A stretch of 64,000 nucleotides of DNA. Origin: an uncultured Rhodopila sp. (lineage in GTDB: Bacteria > Pseudomonadota > Alphaproteobacteria > Acetobacterales > Acetobacteraceae). How positions within the stretch are numbered: the stretch's first letter is position 1; each line of letters starts with the position of its first letter. The stretch covers positions 434,001 through 498,000 of the forward strand of contig NZ_CAJATU010000042.1 of the NCBI RefSeq assembly GCF_903944925.1, given 5' to 3'. A program made the position numbers and the translations under genes. The notes beneath the pieces are model-generated. The model saw only the letters and a list, made by a program, of their open reading frames with translations. It was not told the origin of the DNA and did no database searches. Shown one piece after another: positions 38,354-46,630 of this stretch.

Positions 38354-39618
38354 ACGATGAAACGCCGCCGCCGCCGCGCAAGCGGATCATGGTCGTCGTT
38401 CTGGTGCCCGTGCTCGCCCTGCTGATCCTCGGCGGCTACCTGCACTACCAGACCTATGCCGCCGCGACGACGACGCAGCAGGAGCAGCGGAATTTCGTTC
38501 CGCAGGTGCGCACCACAACGGCACGGAAAGTCGACAAGCCGGTTGAACTGACGCTGCCCGGCCAGACCGAGGCGTTCAACGTCGCCAACCTGTTCGCACG
38601 CGCCACCGGCTATGTGGCGGAGCGGCGAGTGGATATCGGCAGCCGTGTACACAAGGACGATCTGCTGCTGCGCATCGCCGCTCCGGACCTGGACCAGCAG
38701 CTTGAACAGGCGCAGGCGCAGCTTGGCCAAACTCAGGCGGCGGTGCTGCAGGCCCGGGCGCAACTGCAGTCCGCGCAGGCCAATACGAACCTGGCCAACG
38801 TCACGAAATTCCGCGAAACGACGCTGGCGAACCAGGGGTGGGAAACCGAGCAGAACGCCGATAACGCCTCGGCAAACTTCTCGGTGCAGACGGCCGGCAT
38901 CGCCAACGCGCAAGCCGGCATCGCCGTCGCCGTGGCCAACCTGAAAGCCCAGCAGGCCAGCGTGGATCGCCTGCTGGCACTGATTGCGTTCGAGCAGGTG
39001 AAGGCCCCGTTCGACGGCGTGATCACCGCGCGTAATGTCGAGGCCGGCGATCTGCTGACCCAGGACAATGCCAGCGGCACGCCGCTGTTCAGCATCGCCC
39101 GTGACGACGTGCTGCGTGTCTCCGTCTACGTTCCGCAGAGCGGCGCCATTGGGATCCATGATGGCCTTGACGCGACCGTAACGGTGCCGGAAATGCCGGG
39201 CCGCGCGTTCAAGGCGCGCGTCGCCCGCAATGCGGTGGCGCTGCAGGCCGCGTCCCGCTCAATGCTGACCGAGGTTGACGTGCCCAATCCGGATGGCGCG
39301 ATACGGCCGGGTCTGTTCGTCAATGTTACATTTTCAATCCCCCGCCAGGCGCCCGCCGTCGTGGTGCCGGATGAGGCTTTGGTGTTCACCGCCGAGGGCC
39401 TGCGCGTCGCGACGGTCGAGCCGGACAACACGATCCGGTTTCGGAAGGTCACGGTATACCGGGATTTCGGCACCTCCGCCGAATTGCGCGACGGTCTGCG
39501 AGGCGGGGAAACGCTGGTACTCAGTCCGCCGACGGAGCTCGCTGATGGCAGCAAGGTGCAGGTGGCGAAGCCGCCCGGACAGGACCAGGATACCTCCAGG
39601 CAGACAGCGAGCCGCTGA
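38350..39618 (+). CDS. RND efflux periplasmic adaptor (membrane fusion protein)
   Basis: 422 aa starting at ATG 38350, overlapping the permease stop (ATGA). An N-terminal membrane anchor (IMVVVLVPVLALLILGGYL) is followed by the lipoyl half-domains, with VANLFARATGYVAERRVDIG, a long coiled-coil hairpin (LEQAQAQLGQTQAAVLQARA), and KAPFDGVITARNVEAGDLLT. The beta-barrel and membrane-proximal domains end with a GGETLVLSPPTELADGSKV segment. It links the RND permease to an outer-membrane channel. Confidence 0.93.
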   Translation: MNDETPPPPRKRIMVVVLVPVLALLILGGYLHYQTYAAATTTQQEQRNFVPQVRTTTARKVDKPVELTLPGQTEAFNVANLFARATGYVAERRVDIGSRVHKDDLLLRIAAPDLDQQLEQAQAQLGQTQAAVLQARAQLQSAQANTNLANVTKFRETTLANQGWETEQNADNASANFSVQTAGIANAQAGIAVAVANLKAQQASVDRLLALIAFEQVKAPFDGVITARNVEAGDLLTQDNASGTPLFSIARDDVLRVSVYVPQSGAIGIHDGLDATVTVPEMPGRAFKARVARNAVALQAASRSMLTEVDVPNPDGAIRPGLFVNVTFSIPRQAPAVVVPDEALVFTAEGLRVATVEPDNTIRFRKVTVYRDFGTSAELRDGLRGGETLVLSPPTELADGSKVQVAKPPGQDQDTSRQTASR

Positions 39619-39621
39619 TAC

Positions 39622-39640
39622 TATAGCCGCGGCGGCTATA
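39622..39640. repeat. Palindrome after the RND adaptor
   Basis: TATAGCC (39622-39628), gcggc, GGCTATA (39634-39640), 4 bp after the adaptor stop. No U-tract follows. It could be an operator for the small ORF at 39726 or a weak transcript-end hairpin. Confidence 0.35.
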
Positions 39641-39725
39641 CCACGACACCGCGGCCACCATCGAAATCCTACGCTGCACCGACAATCCTTATCGACATGC
39701 TGTTCGTCGCCGAGAGGAGGCGGTC

Positions 39726-39902
39726 ATGTTCAGGATTGGGGGCAGCAGCGCCGAGCATGTGCTACCCGGCCTGTTTCGTATCTTTATCATCATCGCCGTG
39801 GCCGCTTATGGCGCGGCTGTCGTGCGGAACATTACTGAAGTGCTGCACGACATCGCGCATCAACAAGCGCCGATCCAGGTTGCGCAGCGCCCCGCCCGCT
39901 GA
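39726..39902 (+). CDS. Small single-pass membrane protein (58 aa)
   Basis: ATG 39726 preceded by AGGAGG with 6 nt spacing. The product begins MFRIGGSSAEHVLPGLF and has one clear TM helix (RIFIIIAVAAYGAAVV), then a polar tail with NITEVLHDIAHQQAP. No family recognised. It lies 107 bp after the RND adaptor and could be a small subunit of that pump or an independent protein. Confidence 0.6.
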   Translation: MFRIGGSSAEHVLPGLFRIFIIIAVAAYGAAVVRNITEVLHDIAHQQAPIQVAQRPAR

Positions 39903-39903
39903 T

Positions 39904-40095
39904 TCAATAGTCGGTCAGCGGCGGTTCGCCACCATATCCGGGCGGCGGACGCTGCGGCCTCTCGTAGCCCGGCGGGGGTGGCGGCGGAGGCCGGCGATAC
40001 TCCGGGGGTGGAGGCGGACGGCGCGGCTGTTCTACGATACAGCCGGCCAGGCCGATCGCCATTACCGGCAGCAACGCCAGGCGCGGGACTCGCAT
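39904..40095 (-). CDS. Small proline-rich lipoprotein
   Basis: 63 aa with a lipobox LAGC at residues 16-19 after the signal RLALLPVMAIGLAGC. The mature part is almost entirely Pro/Tyr/Arg, with repeated RPPPP and PPGY units. AAGGAG lies 6 nt before the ATG. It is probably a periplasmic linker or periplasm-spanning lipoprotein. It converges with the 58-aa gene, with 1 bp between stops. Confidence 0.6.
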   Translation of the reverse strand: MRVPRLALLPVMAIGLAGCIVEQPRRPPPPPEYRRPPPPPPPGYERPQRPPPGYGGEPPLTDY

Positions 40096-40272
40096 GAGGT
40101 GCTCCTTTCACCACGGGTTCCCGCCCGGCGCGGATCAGCCGGTTGGGATGCGCGACGGTTAACGCCTGAACCGGCGCAGGCGTTGCATTTCGGACAACAG
40201 AAGTTGCCACCCGGCATCGGAGCAACCGCGCCTTGTGCTTTATGTCGCGATCAAAACGCGTCATACGGGGCC

Positions 40273-40830
40273 ATGCTTCCCGAAACCTTCCTCACTGCTC
40301 GTTTGCGCCTCCGCCCGATCGCCATGGCGGATGCCGGTCCGGTGTTCGATGCCTATGCGCGCTCGCCCGAGGCTACCCGGTTCCTGATCTGGCGGGCGCA
40401 CCGAAGCCGGGCCGACATCGAGTCGTATATCCGTTCCTGCCTGCAAACCCCGCCGCACCGGGCGCGGACCTATGTGCTGCAAGGGCGCAAGGACAGCGCG
40501 ATCCGCGGCGCCTTCGACCTGCGGCAGCCCGATCGGCATCGTCTGGAGTTCGGTTTCGTGATGGCTCGACCCTGGTGGGGCCAGGGGCTGATGACGGAGG
40601 CGTTGTCCGAGATCGTCCGATGGGCACTGGCTCAGCCCGCGATCTTCCGCATCGGCTCGGTCTGCGACGTGGACAATATCGGTTCGGCGCGGGTGATGGA
40701 AAAGGCGGGCCTGATACGGGAGGGCGTGCTGCGGCAATGGCTGATCCACCCGAACATCAGCAAGGAGCCTCGGGATTGCTTCAGCTATGCACGGGTGCGG
40801 GCGGCGGAGGAGGTTGCGGCTTCAGCCTGA
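40273..40830 (+). CDS. GNAT family N-acetyltransferase (RimJ/RimL-like)
   Basis: 185 aa from ATG 40273. The RimJ/RimL-type N-terminus LPETFLTARLRLRPIAMADA is followed by the acetyl-CoA pocket FVMARPWWGQGLMTEALSEI and CDVDNIGSARVMEKAGLIREG, which is the typical end of the family. It probably acetylates a small molecule, ribosomal protein or antibiotic; substrate cannot be told. The gap before it holds the lipoprotein promoter. Confidence 0.9.
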   Translation: MLPETFLTARLRLRPIAMADAGPVFDAYARSPEATRFLIWRAHRSRADIESYIRSCLQTPPHRARTYVLQGRKDSAIRGAFDLRQPDRHRLEFGFVMARPWWGQGLMTEALSEIVRWALAQPAIFRIGSVCDVDNIGSARVMEKAGLIREGVLRQWLIHPNISKEPRDCFSYARVRAAEEVAASA

Positions 40831-40887
40831 GCCGTGGTTCTGGAATTGGCTAAGGCTGCATGCCATACTCAGCTCAGGAGGCCGACG

Positions 40888-41076
40888 TTGGATAGTCCCT
40901 ACGATCACGAACCGCAGGAAGCCGACGCAGGTCCGAACCAAAGCGAGGCGGAGGTCCGGGCAATGCTCGAGCGTAGCCGCCGCGACATCGCGGAGGGACG
41001 CATTGTGAAGTTGGCTCCGGTTCTGGACCGCATGCGAGCCGTTGCCGAACGGGTTCGGTCCGAGCGGCAGCGTTAA
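40888..41076 (+). CDS. ParD-like antitoxin
   Basis: 62 aa from TTG 40888, preceded by AGGAGG with a 6 nt spacer. The sequence SEAEVRAMLERSRRDIAEGR and the following KLAPVLDRMRAVAER form the helices of short ParD/RHH-adjacent antitoxins. It directly precedes a ParE-like pseudogene. An upstream in-frame GTG (40834) gives a longer version without a site. Assignment depends on the downstream toxin. Confidence 0.5.
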   Translation: MDSPYDHEPQEADAGPNQSEAEVRAMLERSRRDIAEGRIVKLAPVLDRMRAVAERVRSERQR

Positions 41077-41088
41077 ACAGCATCCGGC

Positions 41089-41335
41089 ATGATCCCGCTT
41101 TCCGCTGCCGCGGAGGCGGCGCCAGACGACCTTACCCGGCACTATGAAACCCTCGGACGAGATCAAGCAATCGCCGCTTGATCGATGCGCTAGGCACCCC
41201 CTGCGCCCGCTCGCGCATTTGGGCTTTCGCTGGACCAAGCAAGGCTCATACTGGTTTGCATTCGAAGAGACTGCGTCCGGACCGGTTTTGGCCGGCATTT
41301 TCCACGAGGCGGCAGACATACCCAACCGCCTTTAG
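41089..41335 (+). pseudogene. Decayed ParE/RelE-family toxin
   Basis: Pieces in three frames: MIPLSAAAEAAPDDLTRHYE then TLGRDQAIAA followed by TGA; a short middle piece LIDALGTPCARS; and the C-terminal half FRWTKQGSYWFAFEETASGP, VLAGIFHEAADIPNRL ending at TAG 41333-41335. The order and the final YWFAFEE...IFHEAADIPNRL match ParE toxins. At least two indels, and perhaps a short internal deletion, separate the pieces. The partner antitoxin at 40888 is intact. Confidence 0.6.
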
Positions 41336-41344
41336 CCGACGAGA

Positions 41345-43786
41345 CTACTCATCCATATCGTCGGTAATCCGCCGGACCAGAATCTCCCGCTTGCCGACAT
41401 GGTTGGCCGCGCCGACGATCCCTTCCTTCTCCATCTGCTCGATCAGCTTCGCCGCCTTGTTATAACCGATGTTCAAATGCCGTTGGATGAACGACGTGGA
41501 CGCCTTGCCCTCCCGCGCCACCACATCCACCGCCTGGTCGAACAGACTCTTGTCGCCGTCGCTGGCGCCGGAGATCCCGGACATCGCGCCGCCGTCGCCA
41601 TCGCCTGTCGCATCCGCCTCGGTCACCTCATCCAGATAGGCCGGTTCGCCCTGCTCGCGCAGGAACGCCACCACCTTCTCGACCTCGTCATCCGACACGA
41701 ACGGCCCGTGGATGCGGGTGATCCGCCCGCCGCCCTGCATGAACAGCATGTCGCCCATCCCGAGCAACTGCTCCGCCCCCTGCTCGCCCAGGATGGTCCG
41801 GCTGTCGAACTTGCTGATCACCTGGAAGCTGATGCGGGTCGGGAAGTTCGCCTTGATCGTGCCGGTGATCACGTCCACCGACGGCCGCTGCGTCGCCATG
41901 ATCACATGGATGCCCGCGGCGCGCGCCATCTGAGCCAGACGCTGCACCGCCTGCTCGATCTCCTTGCCCGCGACCATCATCAGATCCGCCATCTCGTCCA
42001 CCACCACGACGATGAACGGCAGCGGCTCCAGCGCCAGCGGCTGTTCCTCATGCGTCGGGCGGCCGGTGTCCGGATCGAAGCCGGTCTGCACCTTGCGTGT
42101 CAGCACCTCGCCCTTGGCGCGCGCGTCTGCCACCCGGTCGTTGAAGCCGCCGATATTGCGGACGCCGAGCTGGCTCATGGCGCGGTAGCGGCGCTCCATC
42201 TCCCGCACCGTCCATTTCAGCGCGGTCACCGCCTTGGCCGGTTCGGTGACCACCGGCGCCATCAGATGCGGGATGCCTTCGTAGGTGGACAGTTCCAGCA
42301 TCTTCGGATCGATCAGGATCAGCCGGCACTGATCGGGCGACAGGCGATACAGCAGCGACAGGATCATCGCATTGACGCCGACGGACTTGCCCGACCCGGT
42401 CGTCCCGGCGATCATCAGATGTGGCATCCGCGCCAAATCCGCGAAGATCGGCCTGCCGCCGATATCCTTGCCCAGGGCGAGCGCCAGCTTGCTGGAGGCC
42501 TTCTGTGCGTCCTCGCCGCCCAGGATTTCGCTCAGGAACACGGTCTCGCGCTTGCTGTTCGGCACCTCGATGCCGATGACGTTACGCCCCGGGACGGTGG
42601 CAATGCGGACCGCGGTGACCGACAGGCTGCGCGCCACGTCGTCGGCCAGGCCGATGACCCGGGCGCTGCGGATGCCGGGGGCGGGCACCAGTTCATACAG
42701 CGTGACCACCGGACCGGGCCGGATTTCCACGATCTCGCCCTGCACGCCGTAGTCCGACAGCACGGTTTCCAGCAGCCTGGCGTTGGCTTGCAGCGCCTCC
42801 TCGCTTGGCCCGCTCATCGCCCGGGCGGGCGGATCCTTCAGCAGGCTCATCGGCGGAAACTTCCAGCCGGCTTCGCCCAGCGGCAGGCTCGGCTGTTGGG
42901 GCTTGCGCGCGGGCGGCGGTGCCGGCGGACGGATGCTGCGAACCGGCGGCAGCGCGAATTCCGCCACCTCTGCCGATTCCGTTGGCGGAGACTCGCGTGG
43001 CGGTTCGGGCGGCCGCACGACGGCGCGGGGCCGCACCAGCGGCGGGGGTTCTGGCGGCGCATCGTCAGGCGCCAGCCCGGCGGGGTCACGATTGACCAGA
43101 TTGACCAGCCAGCCGGACGCGCTGCTCATGCCGCCAACGGCGCTCCGCCCGCCGGACACCGAGTAGCGCGCTGCCAGGGTGGCGGCCCGGCCGGCGCTGC
43201 TCCATTCCGATCGTGAAAGGCCGAGTGACATCAGGGTCAAGACGACTGCAAGGGCGGCGCCGAGCAGCCAGACCGAAACCTCGCCGACAACGCCAATCAG
43301 CGAATGGCCGGCATCAAGCCCGGCGGCGGCAACGACCTGCCCGATCGAGCCGCCCAATCCGGCCATGACCGGCCACGGCGTTGCCCGGGCAATCGGCAGG
43401 GTGCCCAGCACGCCCGCCAATAGCGGCAATGCCGCCAGCAAAGCCGCGAGTCGCAGGCCGAAGCTGCCCAGGCCGCGGCGGGACGCGATGCGCCAGCACC
43501 AGGTCAGCATGGCGACACCCGGCAGCACGCCGACGATGCCGAAGCCCTGCAACAGGAAGTCCGCCAGCACGGCGCCGGCCGGTCCCGCCAGGTTGCCGAC
43601 ATGCCGGGATGTCGCGGTATTCAGCGACGGATCGCGGGGGTCATAGGTTGCCAGCGCCACCAGCACGGCCAAGCCGACAAGGCCGAGCATCAATCCGCCG
43701 AACTCGGCGGCGCGCTGGCTCATCTGTGCCTTCAAGGCGGCGGAGGCGAACCGGCGGGGTTCCATCGTGGGCGATCGGGTGGCCAT
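41345..43786 (-). CDS. ftsK: DNA translocase FtsK
   Basis: 813 aa divisome protein. The N-terminus has four TM helices (GLMLGLVGLAVLVALATYD and others to about residue 200). A Pro/Arg-rich linker (about 230-320) follows. The motor domain carries Walker A MIAGTTGSGKSVGVN near residue 460 and Walker B PFIVVVVDEMADLMM near residue 592. The C-terminal gamma winged-helix ends with SFIQRHLNIGYNKAAKLIEQ, which reads KOPS. Length is standard for alphaproteobacteria. It resolves chromosome dimers with XerCD at the septum. Confidence 0.97.
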   Translation of the reverse strand: MATRSPTMEPRRFASAALKAQMSQRAAEFGGLMLGLVGLAVLVALATYDPRDPSLNTATSRHVGNLAGPAGAVLADFLLQGFGIVGVLPGVAMLTWCWRIASRRGLGSFGLRLAALLAALPLLAGVLGTLPIARATPWPVMAGLGGSIGQVVAAAGLDAGHSLIGVVGEVSVWLLGAALAVVLTLMSLGLSRSEWSSAGRAATLAARYSVSGGRSAVGGMSSASGWLVNLVNRDPAGLAPDDAPPEPPPLVRPRAVVRPPEPPRESPPTESAEVAEFALPPVRSIRPPAPPPARKPQQPSLPLGEAGWKFPPMSLLKDPPARAMSGPSEEALQANARLLETVLSDYGVQGEIVEIRPGPVVTLYELVPAPGIRSARVIGLADDVARSLSVTAVRIATVPGRNVIGIEVPNSKRETVFLSEILGGEDAQKASSKLALALGKDIGGRPIFADLARMPHLMIAGTTGSGKSVGVNAMILSLLYRLSPDQCRLILIDPKMLELSTYEGIPHLMAPVVTEPAKAVTALKWTVREMERRYRAMSQLGVRNIGGFNDRVADARAKGEVLTRKVQTGFDPDTGRPTHEEQPLALEPLPFIVVVVDEMADLMMVAGKEIEQAVQRLAQMARAAGIHVIMATQRPSVDVITGTIKANFPTRISFQVISKFDSRTILGEQGAEQLLGMGDMLFMQGGGRITRIHGPFVSDDEVEKVVAFLREQGEPAYLDEVTEADATGDGDGGAMSGISGASDGDKSLFDQAVDVVAREGKASTSFIQRHLNIGYNKAAKLIEQMEKEGIVGAANHVGKREILVRRITDDMDE

Positions 43787-43987
43787 GAATCGAGTTCACC
43801 TGCTGTCTGCGAGTCCTGCGGAACAGCATGAACTATAACCGGGAAGGCGCTGATAAATGAAGCGCGATCCGTTGCGTTCGCATTATCCCTTTCACGAACG
43901 GTCATGCATGCTAAAAGCCAGCCGACTGTGCGGCCGGTCATTGTGCCGGTTCGGCATCGCAAATTGTTCGACGGGAAGGAAATAGTC

Positions 43988-45991
43988 ATGGATGGGGTCA
44001 CAACAGATATAACGAAGCCGACACCCCGGCTGCTCGCCAACGCCGTTCGGTTCCTGGCGATCGACGCCGTGGAAAAGGCGAATTCGGGACACCCCGGCGC
44101 GCCGATGGGCATGGCCGACATCGCCGAGGTGCTGTGGCGCCATCACCTCCGGCACAACCCGGCGGATCCGAAATGGCCGAACCGCGACCGGTTCGTGCTG
44201 TCGAACGGCCATGGCTCGATGCTGCTGTACGCGCTCCTGCACCTGACCGGCTACGATTTGCCGATAGAGGAACTGAAGCAGTTCCGGCAGTTGCATTCGA
44301 AGACTCCGGGTCATCCGGAATACGGCCTGACGCCGGGCGTGGAAACCACCACCGGCCCGCTGGGCCAGGGCATCGCCACCGCCGTCGGCATGGCGCTGGC
44401 CGAGCAGCAACTGGGCTACCAGTTCAACCGGCCCGGCCACACTGTCGTCGATCACCGGACCTTCGTGTTCCTCGGCGATGGCTGCATGATGGAGGGCATC
44501 TCGCACGAGGCATGTTCGTTCGCCGGGACCGAGCGGCTGGAGAAGCTGATCGCCTTCTATGACGACAACGGGATTTCCATCGACGGCCATGTCGATGGCT
44601 GGTTCACAGACGACACCGCCAAGCGGTTCGAGGCGTATGGCTGGCGGGTGATCCGCGACGTCAACGGGCAGGACAGCGCCTCATTGTCCGCCGCGGTGGC
44701 CGAGGCGATTACGCCCGTGGGCAAGCCCACTCTTATTATCTGCAAGACCGTCATCGGCTGGGGCGCCCCGAACCTGGCCGGCACGCACGAGTCGCACGGC
44801 GCGGCGCTCGGTGCGAAGGAAGTGGCGGCCACGCGTGAGGCGTTGGGCTGGCATTATCCGCCGTTCGAAATCCCGGCGGAAATCCGCGCCGCCTGGGATG
44901 CGCGCGCTATCGGTGCGCAGCGGCAGGCCGAGTGGGAAGACACGTTCTCAGCCTATGCCAAGGCGTTCCCGGCCGAGGCGGCGGAATTCCGCCGCCGCGT
45001 CTCGGGCGCCCTGCCGGCTGATTTCGCCGCCAAGGCCGATGCTGCGCTGGCCGCCGCCGCCGCGGTGACCGATCCGGTAGCGACCCGCAAATCGTCGCAG
45101 AACGCGATCAACCTGTTCGCGCCGTTCCTGCCGGAGTTCTTCGGCGGTTCGGCGGACCTCACCGGGTCCAACCTGACCAACTGGAAGGGCTGCGTCGATA
45201 TCGAGCACGGCCACGCCGGCAACTACCTGCACTACGGCGTGCGCGAGTTCGGCATGGTGGCGATCATGAACGGGATCGCGCTGCATGGCGGCTTCATCCC
45301 GTTCGGCGGCACCTTCCTGGTATTCGCCGACTACGCGCGCAACGGCATCCGCCTGTCGGCGCTGATGCACCTGCGCTCGATCTTCGTGCTGACGCATGAC
45401 AGCATCGGGTTGGGCGAGGACGGGCCGACACACCAGCCGATAGAACATGCCGCCTCGCTGCGGTTGATTCCGGGGCTGGATGTGTGGCGTCCGGCCGACA
45501 ACCTCGAAACCGCCGTCGCGTGGCGCGTGGCCATCGAGCGCGAGCACGGCCCGAGCGCGCTGCTGCTGTCGCGGCAGAACCTGCCGCAGCATGGCGCCCC
45601 GGAACGTGCGGCGTCCATCGCGAAGGGCGGCTACATCCTGTCCGATACCGATGGGACGCCCGATGTCGTGCTGATCGCCACGGGTTCGGAGGTCGCGATC
45701 ACCACAGCGGCGCGCGATCTGCTGGCCGCGAAGGGCGTAAAAGCCCGCGTCGTCTCCATGCCCTCCTCCACCGTGTTCGATCGGCAGGATGCGGCGTGGC
45801 GCGATTCGGTGCTGCCGCCGGGCATCCGCCGCGTGGCTGTCGAAGCGGGCAGCACGATGTCCTGGTACAAGTATGTCGGACTGGATGGCGCGGTTGTCGG
45901 CATCGACCGCTTCGGCGAGTCGGCCCCGGGCGGTGCGGTGATGAAGTATTTCGGCTTCACCGCCGAGCATGTCGCGGAGGTGGCAGGGTAA
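43988..45991 (+). CDS. tkt: Transketolase
   Basis: 667 aa from ATG 43988, with GGAAGGAA upstream. The ThDP-binding [20 protein letters not shown] and [20 protein letters not shown] motifs are present, with [18 protein letters not shown] at the start and [34 protein letters not shown] and [12 protein letters not shown] in the C-terminal half. It interconverts pentose phosphates in the Calvin or pentose phosphate pathway. A strong terminator follows its stop. Confidence 0.97.
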   Translation: MDGVTTDITKPTPRLLANAVRFLAIDAVEKANSGHPGAPMGMADIAEVLWRHHLRHNPADPKWPNRDRFVLSNGHGSMLLYALLHLTGYDLPIEELKQFRQLHSKTPGHPEYGLTPGVETTTGPLGQGIATAVGMALAEQQLGYQFNRPGHTVVDHRTFVFLGDGCMMEGISHEACSFAGTERLEKLIAFYDDNGISIDGHVDGWFTDDTAKRFEAYGWRVIRDVNGQDSASLSAAVAEAITPVGKPTLIICKTVIGWGAPNLAGTHESHGAALGAKEVAATREALGWHYPPFEIPAEIRAAWDARAIGAQRQAEWEDTFSAYAKAFPAEAAEFRRRVSGALPADFAAKADAALAAAAAVTDPVATRKSSQNAINLFAPFLPEFFGGSADLTGSNLTNWKGCVDIEHGHAGNYLHYGVREFGMVAIMNGIALHGGFIPFGGTFLVFADYARNGIRLSALMHLRSIFVLTHDSIGLGEDGPTHQPIEHAASLRLIPGLDVWRPADNLETAVAWRVAIEREHGPSALLLSRQNLPQHGAPERAASIAKGGYILSDTDGTPDVVLIATGSEVAITTAARDLLAAKGVKARVVSMPSSTVFDRQDAAWRDSVLPPGIRRVAVEAGSTMSWYKYVGLDGAVVGIDRFGESAPGGAVMKYFGFTAEHVAEVAG

Positions 45992-46007
45992 GGTTGGCTG
46001 CTCGTAT

Positions 46008-46046
46008 CGCATGGCGGGCGCAGGCCCGCCATGCGCGCTTTTGTTT
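46008..46046 (+). terminator. Rho-independent terminator of tkt
   Basis: 12-base stem CGCATGGCGGGC (46008-46019), loop gcag, GCCCGCCATGCG (46024-46035), followed by CGCTTTTGTTT. It lies 16 bp after the transketolase stop. Confidence 0.75.
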
Positions 46047-46060
46047 GCACAAAGAAACGG

Positions 46061-46091
46061 CGTGGATGCCGACCTGCGTCGGCATGACGGG
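46061..46091. repeat. REP-like palindrome, family 2
   Basis: ATGCCGAC (46066-46073), loop ctgc, GTCGGCAT (46078-46085), inside the flanks cgtgg and gacgggg. A related copy is at 56631. It lies between the tkt terminator and the CcdB-like remnant. Confidence 0.6.
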
Positions 46092-46117
46092 GTGGCTAAT
46101 CCCGAGAGTCAAGCCAG

Positions 46118-46387
46118 TCAGCGCCGGGCGCCGCTGAGAACTGCGTCCAACGCTTTGATGATGCGAGTGTCGTCGAGCAGGCGTTCCGACGGATGTAGCC
46201 CCACATCGCTGTCGGTCAGGCCAAATTCTTCTGCCAGCAAGATCGGAACAATCAACCGTCGCGAAGAGCTTCCGAAGCGATTTGGTTGAACGACGACCAC
46301 CAATGGAACTGCGCGCTTGTTTCGGCCCGGATTTCGGTGGACGGCGTCAGCCGCGATGTGGTCCTCGATTTGCTCGACTGCGGTCAT
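46118..46387 (-). CDS. CcdB-like toxin remnant (orphan)
   Basis: 89 aa. The segment VHRNPGRNKRAVPLVVVVQP followed by RRLIVPILLAEEFG matches the N-terminal half of CcdB, and RIIKALDAVLSG matches its C-terminus; the central strand region is missing. The first 15 residues do not resemble a normal start, and no CcdA gene is upstream, although the antitoxin-first order would put it there. Most likely an internally deleted, orphan relic. Family call is tentative. Confidence 0.4.
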   Translation of the reverse strand: MTAVEQIEDHIAADAVHRNPGRNKRAVPLVVVVQPNRFGSSSRRLIVPILLAEEFGLTDSDVGLHPSERLLDDTRIIKALDAVLSGARR

Positions 46388-46630
46388 TGGTCAAGTACAG
46401 TCAGGTAACGGGAGCGCGCTTATGCCGCGGTATCATCCCTACCATGGCCCGGTTGGCGAAGCCGCTGTATCCGCAATCGCCGGACCGATGGCACGAAAGC
46501 AAAGGGTGTGATCCGGAGGACGTCGCGGGTCGTTCAAGGCTTGCTTCGGGCACGTTCGACGGAACGACCGGAATTCTGGCCCGACGCTTGCTTTTTGTCG
46601 CGTGGCTCTCACCCGATAGGACCAATCGCG
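46388..46630. other. Intergenic region upstream of the permease
   Basis: About 240 bp without a convincing gene. It contains the start region of the CcdB-like remnant on the left and the permease leader on the right. No strong promoter or hairpin is visible. Confidence 0.35.

Noticed and set aside
41399-43216. A 605-codon open frame on the plus strand across ftsK.
   Set aside because: Antisense of ftsK, His/Arg/Pro-rich, no domain; ftsK is certain.
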